Assembly (NCBI GenBank): GCA_030278955.1
Contig: JAOANR010000001.1
Location: 7,242,874 to 7,306,873, forward strand
From: Hygrophila difformis
Taxonomy: Eukaryota; Streptophyta; Magnoliopsida; Lamiales; Acanthaceae
DNA: 64,000 bases
Direction: 5' to 3'
Below are positions 21,771 through 32,539 of the stretch, in pieces (positions within the stretch are counted from its first letter, which is position 1; each line of letters starts with the position of its first letter). The notes beneath the pieces are model-generated. The model made no database searches. It was not told where the DNA came from and worked only from the letters and a program-made list of their open reading frames with translations. The position numbers and the translations under genes are program-made.

Positions 21771-24700
21771 ATGGGTTCTGAATTGATATTCCGAGGGCAC
21801 GAATCCCATCCGGTGACCGAATCGTACCATCCGAAGCCAGAGAAGCTGCGGTACACCGCGATTCGCCCGATTCAGTACCTGCTCCGCGAGCAGAGGCTGG
21901 TTTTTGTGCTCGTCGGCATTGCGATCGCCACGCTCTTTTTCACCGTAATACCTTCCTCCTCCAATCCACACGTGCCCATCGAGGACTCGCACATTTTGTC
22001 CGAGTTGACTCAGCCGCGTCCGCAGGGGCATCATCGATCCATGTACCAGAGCGACCAATTTATGACCACCGGGTTTGGAATCAACTCGGTCGGCAGAGTT
22101 CCCTTGGGGTTGAAGCGTAAGGGTTTGCGAATTTTGGTCACTGGTGGGGCCGGTTTTGTTGGCAGCCATTTAGTGGATCGTCTAATGAACAGGGGAGATA
22201 ACGTGATTGTGGTTGACAATTTCTTCACGGGAAGAAAAGAGAACGTGGTTCACCATTACGGGAATTCCAGGTTCGAAATGATTCGACACGACGTTGTTGA
22301 GCCGATCCTCCTGGAAGTCGACCAGATCTACCATCTCGCCTGCCCTGCATCGCCGGTCCATTACAAGTACAACCCCGTCAAAACAATTATATCCTTTTTC
22401 CTATTCATTTCCTGCATTTCGTTTTGTCATACTGTCTTATGCACTCATAGATCGTTGCGCATCGCAATAATGCCCTTTGAATTTTACTTGCGCCTGTTTG
22501 AACCCTTAATTTCGGTTTGTGCACAAGACGAATGTGGTGGGGACTCTCAACATGCTGGGATTGGCCAAGAGAGTCGGTGCGCGATTTTTGCTTACGAGCA
22601 CCAGCGAGGTGTATGGCGATCCATTGCAGCACCCGCAAGTGGAAACTTACTGGGGCAACGTCAACCCAATCGGTGGGTATCGTTCTTGAATTCCATTTTC
22701 CTCCTATTATCTTACTAATTAGACCGAATTTTACTGGAGGTTTATTACTATGTTAGTGTGGTCAAATAGTTGGTGGTTAACGTGCGCCATTCGTATAGGA
22801 TTTTAAAACCCACGTTTAGCAGCCTTGCCACGTGTTTATTCTTTATTGGTTCTTTTTGCATTTGAGACTTGACTCTTGATGGCATGCTCGTGCTCTTAAT
22901 AATCAATCTCTTATACTCCATTGAAATTATTGTTATAATAAAATTAATTAATTAAATAATTAAATAATTAGAATCTTGGGAATGAGGATTACATATTAAA
23001 GTGGACAAATCTTGATTACTAGAATGGCTACAATTATGGGTCGGAGGGTATTTAATGATAAGAGTGTAAGAGTGGTTTTATTTGTTTCATGGAGCCCCAC
23101 TGTATTGTTGCTTGAAATGATTTTGGAATTTATTGGCTGTCACGAATATCAAGTTGGAGTAAAATTGTTCAGTTAGTGGGTTTTAGTTGGGCCTTGATTG
23201 TGAAACATTTGGAGGGTAAATGGGTCATTAAGTCATTTAGATGCTAGGAACTTGGAAGTTTGCCGTCCGTTATTTTGTATCTGAACAGTGATCTGGACCT
23301 GACAAGACTTTGAGCCTGTTTGTAATGACTTTTTTTCAAGTGATTTTGGCTTTTGCTTCTATCAAAAGCACTTTTAAAGGAAAAAAGAGTGTTTGTTTTG
23401 GCTTTTCAAAAAAAGCAAAAGCACCTCGAAAAGCTGCAAAAGTGCTTCTTGGAGAAGCAGCCCAGGGGTGCTTCTCCGAAAAGCAGAAACCAAAAGCACC
23501 TAGTAATGGGTGCAGAGTCATAAATGTCCCTATTAATTTATTTAAATTACACTATAAATATATACTATCATATATAAATAGCATATCCTTTTTGGTAATT
23601 TACATATTTCAAAAGCACTTTTCACTTTTACACATCCAAACACACTTTTCACTTCTGCTTCTACTTTTGGCTTCTGCTTTTTTTAAAAGTCAATCCAAGC
23701 GGGCCCTTTACTTATTTGTCTGCTTCTGAGAAACTGATTGTGGGTTTGGGACAGGTGTGCGAAGCTGCTACGATGAGGGAAAAAGGACTGCTGAAACCTT
23801 GACCATGGACTACCACCGTGGCGCTAGCGTTGAGGTAATTTTTCTTTTTCTTTCCATTATTTTATGGAACGACCACAGCCAAAACAGGACCACAACTATT
23901 ACAGCAACATGTATCCAGTTGCTGGTGGACTGGGGACTGAGGAGTAGGGACCCCGGACCCTTTCCCTGCCTTTAATTGCGGCAAAAGAAAAATTGGGGTC
24001 ATACGTAAAATAATCTTTTCACGAATTTTGAAGAAAAAATCAAACAAATACACTATCCAAACACACACACAAAATGCATCAAGCTCCATAAAAACTGTCT
24101 GTTGTTGGCTTTAGTTTCTCTTTTTCTTAGGACTCGCATTATAATAACCGGACATGAGGCATTTTAATTAAGTATTCACATGTCTTGTACTTGAGAAATT
24201 ATTCACCACGTATAAGTTTGGATCATGTAGTTTCTATATGAATGAAAATTGAAAAACATGTGACAGGTTAGGATTGCTAGGATCTTCAACACGTATGGTC
24301 CCCGGATGTGCATTGATGATGGCCGTGTTGTTAGCAACTTCGTTGCCCAGGTAAAATATAGTATTATTGTTAAAGTTTATTAAACTAGAGACATTTTCCA
24401 GTTTAGTAAATGGGAAACTAATGCCCTTTCCATTGTGTGTGTTTATGGTTTAATTTTGTCATTGGCAGGCATTGAGGAAGGAGCCATTGACTGTTTATGG
24501 CGACGGGAAGCAGACAAGAAGTTTTCAGTATGTCTCTGATTTGGTAAGATATTGGTGGTTTCATTACTCTTGCGATATTATTCTTGAATCTTGCATCTAC
24601 TGAATGTTCTGAATTGACTAATATTGATGCTGCAATATGAATTTGAACTTAACATCTAGTGACTTCTTATTTAGTATGGATCGTTTCCTGCTTACTATTT

Positions 24701-25388
24701 CGGTATCAAATAAAGCTTGTCTGTTTGAGTTATGCTTTTGTTCGTTTAATTATGTTTGAGTAGTGTCTTCTGCTGTCCTCTTGTGCAGAAAAGAAACAAT
24801 ATGCAATGTTTTTGTATTAGCAAGTAGTAAACTATACTGTCATTTTATGTTGTCTTTTATTAGCCAAGTGCATCTTTTTAGTTGTTCGCCTAATAAATAA
24901 ATAGTGTAAGAATGATTAATTATTTTAGATAAAGCATATTCTTACTGAACAATTTTAAGATCACTTATCCCCACTTGCTTTAATTTTGGAAGGTTGAGGG
25001 ACTGATGCGATTAATGGAAGGGGAGCATGTTGGGCCATTCAATCTTGGCAACCCGGGCGAGTTTACCATGCTTGAACTTGCTGAGGTGTGTTTACGTATT
25101 TGATTTGTTCTGAAAATGTTGAAGAATGTCCATGTTTCTTTAAGCTGAATAAACTAAATCATTGGCTGGGCACAGGTGGTTCAAGAAACTATCGATCCAA
25201 ATGCAAAGATCGAATTCAGGCCAAATACAGAGGACGATCCACACAAAAGAAAGCCCGACATCACCAAGGCAAAGGATCTGCTTGGTTGGGAGCCTAAAGT
25301 TCCACTGCGCAAGGGTCTCCCAATGATGGTTTCTGATTTCAGGCAAAGGATCTTTGGAGACCAAAAAAAGGACGATTCGGCTGCTTAA
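21771..25388 (+). CDS. UXS: UDP-glucuronic acid decarboxylase, membrane-anchored type (UDP-xylose synthase)
   Basis: It converts UDP-glucuronate to UDP-xylose with bound NAD+, mostly in the Golgi lumen, feeding xylan and xyloglucan synthesis. Exons: 21771-22388, 22525-22672, 23755-23834, 24267-24350, 24469-24543, 24993-25085 and 25176-25388, giving 436 aa. A cytoplasmic tail is followed by one hydrophobic anchor at residues 43-60, typical of the long UXS2/UXS4 subgroup. The NAD-binding GGAGFVG is at residues 125-131, and the catalytic YDEGK is at 261-265. Intron 1 (22389-22524) starts ATATCCTTT and ends AC and fits only as a U12-type AT-AC intron. The other introns are GT-AG. The longest intron (22673-23754) holds a MITE. 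Overall length and motifs are complete, so the gene is likely functional. It converges on Sm D2. Confidence 0.96.
23312..23706. mobile_element. hAT-like MITE in UXS intron 2
   Basis: The ends GAGCCTGTTTGTAATGACTT and AAGTCAATCCAAGCGGGCCC are imperfect inverted repeats. The inner part repeats AAAAGCAC/GCTTTTGGCTTCTGC motifs in both orientations, so the RNA would fold back. No coding capacity. Confidence 0.65.
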
Positions 25389-26249
25389 GGGGGGTAATCA
25401 CTGAACTCACTGTTTAACCATGGATTGCGAAATTCTTTTATGTCAAGTGTCGAATCTCTGGGGGTTACTGTAGGAAGGGGTTATGACATTATTGTTATAC
25501 TTATAGAATCAAGAAATGAGCATAAGCATGAGATCTCATCATGCTTGTTAGTTTTTTCTTATGGGTTCTTTGTGCAATTATAATGATGCCCTTGTGTAGT
25601 TTTTACCTTGGTCATGTTTTCCCTGTCCTAGCAGTGTCCAAAAGTTGTCTACCACCAGTTTTATTATCAACTTATAATGATAAGTTAGACTCGATGAGTT
25701 TTCGAACGTGAATCTTTTAGCTCAAAGTTTTAACTTTGAAATTATATTAAAAACAATTGAACTCTATTCAAGTGAGTTTGAGACCAAATTTTAATTAAAT
25801 TTGTGTAATGCGCATGTTGAATAATTTAGTTTAATGCATCAAATGGATTGAGAACATCTCTGAAATGAAAACAAACCTGATGTGTAGACAGTGTAGTAAT
25901 GTGGAGATGATGAAAAGCAGTAGAGGTTTCATTAATGAATTTGATAAAAGCATAAGATTTTAGTTAGAATAAACGCAATGTTACTTTAGAAAGCAAAATT
26001 ATGTTCGAGATCTCAATTAATAAATTATGGATGATTACTCATTAAAAAAAAAAAAGAAAAAAAAAGAAAAAAAAAAGGACAGAAGGGGGTAGAAAGGGCT
26101 ATGGGAAGAGATATACTACTAAATCTCAAAGATAAGACGGAGGAAGTATACTACTAAATCTCAAAGATGAAATAACAAAAACAATATTAATTGGATTTAA
26201 ACGATTATTTATGGAGAACAAAATTCACTTGTGAAAGTCCACCACTTTA
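25389..26249. other. UXS 3' flank and spacer
   Basis: The first 200-300 bp are probably UXS 3' UTR. At 26111-26165 a 21-bp sequence beginning ATACTACTAAATC occurs twice, separated by a Stowaway end (GACGGAGGAAGT). An A/G homopolymer tract is at 26044-26078. No gene is supported. Confidence 0.5.
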
Positions 26250-26610
26250 GGCCCTGTTCTCTATGACTTAATTTATCTGGTCTGAATTTTATAAGATCTG
26301 ATCTGGTCTGATCTGAATTTGTCTGATTTGGTCTGAATGTTTCTGATCTGATCTGATTCCATCTGGTCTGATCTTATTTTATTTATATTTTGATTCTAAT
26401 TAAAATTATGGTGATAATAATAATAAGAGTACTAATTTATTATTAATTAATTAATTTATTAATAATTACTAATTAATTATTATTATTATTATAAACTAAA
26501 ATTAAGTTATTATTATATATAATTATTAATTATTAATTATTATTAATAATAAAAATAAAAATTAATAATTGCTAATTTATTAGTATTAATTAATTTATTA
26601 TTATTTACTA

Positions 26611-26649
<39 letters not shown>

Positions 26650-26987
26650 AATTAATAATTAATTTATAATGAGAGTATTTTAAAATATAATTTATAATGA
26701 GAGTATTTTAAAATATAAATTATTAATTATAATTAATTTATAATTAATATATTTAAAAAAATATTGCTATATTTTTTTGCTTTTTTCAAAAAGAAATATT
26801 ATATGTAATTATATAATTTTATTATAATAATCTGATCTGGTCTGGTCTGATTTGATCTAAATATTTCTAGTCTGATCTGGTTTGAATGGGACTTGATCTG
26901 GTCTGATCTGAATGTTTCTTATCTGATCTGATTTGGAAAAAAAATAAGTAATAAGTCATGAAAATAAGTTATAGAGAACGGGGCATA
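26250..26987. mobile_element. TIR element with TCTGATCTGGTCTGA internal repeats
   Basis: The left end TAGGCCCTGTTCTCTATGAC and the right end GTTATAGAGAACGGGGCATA are inverted repeats of about 23 bp with few mismatches. Just inside each end are arrays of TCTGATCTGGTCTGAATTT units. The middle (26390-26760) is an AT-rich ATT/AATTA microsatellite tract. No coding sequence. The superfamily is uncertain (hAT or PIF/Harbinger-like). Confidence 0.75.
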
Positions 26988-27848
26988 AGACAATTATGTT
27001 TGGTCCAATTCGAGTAGAATTCAAGTGTTAAATGTAGGGCATATGTTAATTTCAAGTGGTTAAAATTACGACCCCAAAGCATTGAAGAATCCCCATCACT
27101 AAGAGTGTCTTTTGTTATGTGGTAATCCATCAATATTACTAGTAATTTGTGTTTAAATTCCTTATTGCCCACTTTTAAATAGCATTTGGTAGGAAATGAT
27201 CTATATTAGCAAGAATCCTAATATTCCCACTCGTGCAGGAATGTAAATACCCACCTTTTAGGGTGGTATCCAAATTACAATGAGCTCTAGGAATCTAAAA
27301 ATTTCTCATCCTTCATGGTCTTTCCACTTGCTCTCCTCTCCCCCATGTATTATTTTCTTCTTTCTTTTGATGTACATTCTTATTAATTTAAAAAGTAGTA
27401 ATCTATATAATAATAATATGAATTCCTGGTAATTTAAAAGTTGGAACTCCACCAAACACAACCTAAGTTCAATTTGGCCATATATCTAGCTCAAAAGCAA
27501 GGTACCAAACTACATCTTGCAATTTTCGATAATGTAATATTCAAATCACAACCTAAACTACGATTGCCGCCGTGCAGGAATGTGTAATAGAACAGTTTAA
27601 AGCCAAGATATCTATTAAGTATGAAGTACAGAAAGAGGGTCAAGTATTTGATACAAGGATTTGAATTGATCCACCAGTTACTTGGGAGTTGAGTGTAGAA
27701 TACACCACCTTGTTTTCTTTCCATCTTGGCATCTTGGGACAAAGAGTTGCATCGACACTCCATTTGACCCCCTGTATCAAGTCCAGAAATTAGCATATGC
27801 TCTGAACTTAAAAAATATGGTATGTGGACCACAAAAAGTTCCAACCTT

Positions 27849-29360
27849 TCACTTGGGATTTCTGAGCACAATGATTACAGAATCCCCACGGAGGAACATC
27901 TTACTAATGAAACGATCCTTGTTGATGGGAAGAGCCTTTTTCTTGCCTTTCCCAGTCTTGGGCATCTATATAATAAGCATTAGAAGCTATATTAAAGCAT
28001 CGGTCCCAACAAGAATACATGATTGAATTATACATACTATTAACAATACCCATGCAAATAGTCCTTATGGATATAAAACCAACCTCAGTCCACATCTCGC
28101 GCACATTTTCCAGCACCATATTGCAGTGACGGTCAAAAGCTCTCACATGGCCTAAGAGTTTTTTGTTATTGCGGCAGTTGATGAGCACCTGTGAGACAAT
28201 AAATGGGAAGTCAGATAACTCATTGAAATTGAAAAAAATTTGAAAACACAATAAGCGAATGCTTCTGAGGTTCAACAAGGATAAGGATAACAGGAGAAAA
28301 AAAATAATAATAAAAAATTTAAAAAAAAAAAAAAAAAAATTCAGAGCTCAATTTTCTGAATTGGAAACATGAAAATTTGTTGACATGAAAGTGATGAACA
28401 CCATGTAACACCTGTGTGTTATTCTTAACACTCATCATTAAGATTGAAAGTGGCCCTGTATTGAACTCCTCTTCCTCATTCTTTACCTGGTAAGGAAAAA
28501 TAAATATTGAGAGAATAATTCATTGATAGCAACAAAATACTGTTTACATCAAAAGTTGAAGGTAGAAAATTAACAGCAGCAGTCATAGAGCATGTAAATG
28601 GATGCATTCCTCAGGATATTAAGAAGCAACAACAAATGAAGGAAACACAAGCGCAAGGGTCCTCGGTACTACATTCAATTTATAATGAAGTTACTTAAAC
28701 TTTCACAGGGCATAACCCAACATAGTATGCTCCACAGTCTACACTGCTAAGCTGTTTCTACATCTTATCCATAGTCTCATAAGCTCCATACAGTAAAAGA
28801 ATCAGAAAAGGTCCCTAATTAATTGAAAGTGAAAACGATAACTTACTATAAACTCGAAGGATGCAGATACACATTGAAAACCCAATATAACTGCAGAAAC
28901 TCTATGTTTAAAAGGCTAAACATCAATCTGGGCATCTAGTTCATATGGCAAATTCTTCCAAATAGACAGAACAAGCAACAAGGTAGCACTAAATGAACCC
29001 AACAAGATAAGCAAAAAGCAATAAGATTTTTTTAAAAATGCAGGATAAGATAGTGATATATCTTACAGGGGTATCCTCCTCCATGGGCCGACTGCAAAAT
29101 AGAAAAACAACAAATCAAAAAAAATGAAACGCTCGAAATTGTGATCCGTACAACATAAAGAATGGAGTAAAATATAGTGTTTATGTCAAATTCAGAACAA
29201 ATACACCTGGGAAAATTAAATGCTGAAAAGAAAAGGTAAAAAAAACAAAACAAAGACAAAGTAATTCACCCCAATACTGAGTAAATCCATCGAACACAAG
29301 AGCTGTTTAAAACTGCAAAACAAACTAACACCACAGAATATAGACACTGACTCACCTCAT
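27849..29360 (-). CDS. SMD2: Small nuclear ribonucleoprotein Sm D2
   Basis: It is a core subunit of the heptameric Sm ring on U1, U2, U4 and U5 snRNAs. Five coding exons on the minus strand: 29360-29356, 29091-29067, 28486-28412, 28188-28084 and 27965-27849, giving 108 aa, the family's usual size. The reading starts [10 protein letters not shown] with the initiator ATG and AG in one exon and the rest of Ser2 in the next. This is unusual to see, but both splice sites are good (ATGAG|GTGAG and TTTGCAG|TCGG). The Sm1 motif covers [21 protein letters not shown], split to [10 protein letters not shown] and [11 protein letters not shown]. Sm2 is [17 protein letters not shown] near the C-terminus. 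The protein is complete. It lies tail-to-tail with UXS, as I recall for the Arabidopsis homologues. Confidence 0.95.
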
Positions 29361-29689
29361 ATTTTGCCACTAAGATTCAGCTTCGAAGCTACTTCAACAC
29401 GAAAACAACCAAAGATCTAACAGTTCAACCAGAAACAAATTGTTTAACAGCAAGAAATGGAAAACAATGAAAGGAATGGATCACTGACCAGTAAAAAATA
29501 GGGATGGCGCCGTTGCGAATGAGGGTTTTTCGACAAAAGCCCTACGGATTGTTTTCAAATTTTTAAGTTTGGCGATTGGCTCGCTGGCATCGGCCACATA
29601 ATCAAATCCGAAGCGAAATCCGGGACCCGGAAACCGGAAGTGGCGCGATAATTACGATGTTATCTCTCCACAGTGCAATACTTTAATAA

Positions 29690-29880
29690 GTAAAAATTAT
29701 GGAGTATAAAATATAATGTATATTTTAAAACTATATGATTAAAAGAATCTAACAAGATTCAACTAAATATTTTTTCTAATTATATATTTATAGAAAAAAT
29801 GAATCAAAGTTGAATAATAAACAGTGTAACAAAATCCAACATAACAATTGTAATTGGATGAAATAAGTAATAAAACAAGA
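29690..29880. mobile_element. Stowaway-like MITE relic
   Basis: Only the conserved interior is clear: AAAAGAATCTAACAAGATTC followed by a region with GAATCAAAGTTGAATAATAAACAGTG, split here as GAATCAAAGTTG and AATAAACAGTG. The terminal CTCCGT repeats are degraded. Confidence 0.45.
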
Positions 29881-30011
29881 AGACAGTAAAATCTAAACAG
29901 AAAAAAAAAATGAAAATATATCAAAATGATTTTGAAAAAATTTGTGAAGTACTACTACAAGAAAAAGGAAAATACAAAGCAAGACTTCATACTTAGCTAG
30001 GGAAAAAATGT

Positions 30012-30666
30012 TAATATAGTCTTTTTTTTTTTTACAAAAAAACTAAATCAATCATTTTTTATTTTTTGACTCAATTTGTCCGCTACATACACTAATTACG
30101 TCCCAATCGAACCTTCACCCACTAATTATGCCCTAATTACACATTTTAGGCCAAATCGGTCCTTTTTTTTTCAAAAATCTAAATTGGTCAATTATTAATT
30201 TTTGTCCCCTATCATTCAGTCCAATGCACATTTCAAACCACTAATAACTCAAATTTGATATAAGTAAAAATTCTAAAATTTTGATATTTACACGACGAGA
30301 CGAATCTTACAAGATTCTACTTGGCTCATTTTAATTTGTATCAAGTAGGATTTTGTTAGATTCGTCTCGTCATGTAGTTTATAAATATCGAAATTTTAGA
30401 ATTTTTACGTATATCAAATTTGAGTTATTATTGGTTTGAAATGTGTATTGGACTACATGAAATGGGGCAAAAATTAATAACGGACCAATTTAGATTTTTG
30501 AAAAAAATGACTGATTTGGCAAAAAATATGTAATTAGGGCATAATTAGTGGATGAGGACCAATTGAGACGTAATTAGTATATGTAGTGGACCAATTGGGC
30601 CAAAAAATAATAAAAAAAAGTACTAATTTGACTTCTTTATAAAAAAAGGATTATATTGGCTTTTTT
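30012..30666. repeat. Large foldback (about 320-bp inverted arms)
   Basis: The left arm (30012-30330) is matched in reverse complement by the right arm (30345-30666) with scattered mismatches; the loop is only about 15 bp around 30337. Matched landmarks are ACTAATTATGCCCTAATTAC with GTAATTAGGGCATAATTAGT, and TTTGATATAAGTAAAAATTC with GAATTTTTACGTATATCAAA. Next to the centre each arm carries GAGACGAATCTTACAAGATT or its complement, the core of the local Stowaway MITEs. No coding capacity. Confidence 0.9.
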
Positions 30667-31464
30667 TTTTTTTTTCCTAGTTAGCTAGTTAAAAACAATA
30701 ATTAAAATAATGGAGGAAGTATGTGCTTGATACTTACTATTGAGATCTAGATTTTAAAAGAACCAAGTTTAAAAAAGGGGAAAACAAGGTAAAGTTGTCA
30801 AATTTTACCACTAATTGCAACAAATTTTCCTTTCATTTCCCCGGCCAAAAGTGGGTTGAAGCAAAGTTATTAAAATCTAGATCTAGATCTTAGGACCTTA
30901 TAATCTTACGATCCCACAAAGTCAAAACGATTAATATCTGTATGGAATATAAATTAGGGTGATTTCTGAATAAAATCTATAGGATCTATACAACATCTTA
31001 AAATTTTTGAACAATCCGATTTCACTCCCTCTTATTTTTTATCTTATTTTTTCGTTTTCAATCCTCCATTATTTTCCAAAATTCAGATATAGAGACTTTT
31101 GTTTGCATCTCCATCTTCCTCGCCTCCCCTTCATCTTCTTCTTCCAACAGTCGCCGTTGTATCTCCTTCATCTTCCTGTAATTGACGTTACCGTCGTATC
31201 CCCCTTCTCTTCCTATCGTCGCCCTCGCATCCCCTTCCTCTTTCTACCGCCGCCCTTATCGTAGCATCCCCTTTCAACACCCCTGCTGATGGAGATTTTA
31301 GTGCTAAACCCACGGCCCAGATGGATGATAATGAATCCAATGAAACAATGGTTGAGACTGACGAAAATGAAAAAAATTCTAATGACAAATCCAACAACTC
31401 AAGCATCATGTCTTAAATGCTCAATTATTATCCTCTTTTTTTGCTAAACAAATTATTGTCTATT

Positions 31465-31675
31465 TTTTTGGGCGAGGGGACGCTAACCGCGTCAGCTAAA
31501 AAAGAGAAAAAACTAAGCTACAAAACAGGAAAAAAAAAAAAGAGTAGAACAAGCGACATAGCTATGCCCGGAGGCTAGAGACGGGGACGCCAAACGCCCA
31601 TCATATCCACCGCCAAGAGCGGACGTACATCATCAGGCGGGAATGCCCATGTGGTGAAGAATTTAGGCTCGCGAG
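31465..31675 (-). mobile_element. Short retroposed insertion with 18-bp target duplication
   Basis: AACAAATTATTGTCTATT occurs at 31447-31464 and exactly again at 31676-31693. The insert between them begins with a T-run on the plus strand, i.e. a 3' A-tail on the minus strand. It is GC-richer than its surroundings. Target duplication plus A-tail indicates LINE-mediated retroposition. The insert looks like a 5'-truncated LINE 3' end or an unidentified SINE. Confidence 0.75.
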
Positions 31676-32168
31676 AACAAATTATTGTCTATTGATATTG
31701 GTTATTGTAATTTGCTAATATGCAATATGAATATTTTTTTTGTCCTAATTTCATAGGAGGAAAAACGATCCTACATAAGATTTAGATTTGATAACATTGG
31801 GTTGAAGGGTTTATTGATTTGAGCATACTTACTAAGATTTAGATTTAAAATTTTATGACTACGATCTCGATCTTGCAAATATAAAAATAATTCAAGCTAA
31901 AATCTCGATAACCTTGATTTATTTATTTATTTATTTATTTTTAGCGCAGCGATAACCTTGATTTGAGGTATCTTTTATAATTGCAAAAGCTATATTAAAA
32001 ACCAAATATAAAACCATTCATTTGTTTTAAAAGGAATACTTTACTATATAGTATACATGTTGGTTCTTCCACTGCCTTTTCAGGATTAATTTCATGTCAT
32101 ATCAATCACTGCCTTTTCAGGATCAATTTCATATCATAAACTTCGAACAACACAAGAAAACCATGTAA

Positions 32169-32435
32169 CAGCGACGGATCCAGGAATTATTTTGAGTGGT
32201 ATCATAAAAATGATAGAAATTATGTTGAAATTAAAGATGATAGTTAAAATACAAAAACTATTGGAAAAAAAACTAGGTTTTAATTGATTAAAGTGGTATC
32301 ACCACAAAAAATCAGTGGTTGCACAAAGCCAAATCAGATTAAATCTAATTTTTTTTAAACTTAAAATAGCAATTTTATCAATTTGAGTGGTATCCCGTGC
32401 TGCCACATTCCTCTATGTAGATCCGCCCCTGCCAT
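32169..32435. mobile_element. hAT-like MITE (CAGCGACGGATCCAGG ends)
   Basis: The left end CAGCGACGGATCCAGGAA pairs with the right end GTAGATCCGCCCCTGCC in inverted orientation. GAGTGGTATC occurs near both ends in inverted arrangement with ACCAC motifs. The length is about 265 bp with no ORF. Confidence 0.6.
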
Positions 32436-32539
32436 GTAATCCGAATTCTTCAAGAAAAGCCCAATACAGCACGCACCAGCAGAGATGTTGGTTCTTCCAG
32501 AATTCGGAGTTGGACATTGAAAATATGCACCTCCTTTCC

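Larger units (their letters stand above)
29361..32539. other. Repeat-rich spacer between SmD2 and OEP16-4
   Basis: It holds the SmD2 5' leader and promoter (to about 29650), a Stowaway-like relic (29690-29880), the foldback at 30012-30666, a retroposed insertion (31465-31675) and a hAT-like MITE (32169-32435). An open stretch at 31285-31416 reads as an acidic Asp/Glu/Asn/Ser-rich peptide ending in TAA, but it has no start or homology I can name. Confidence 0.5.

Noticed and set aside
31007..31416. Possible gene with Pro/Leu-rich frame and acidic tail
   Set aside because: The two plausible-looking frames are not joined by a convincing start or splice site, and no family is recognisable; perhaps a retroposed fragment.
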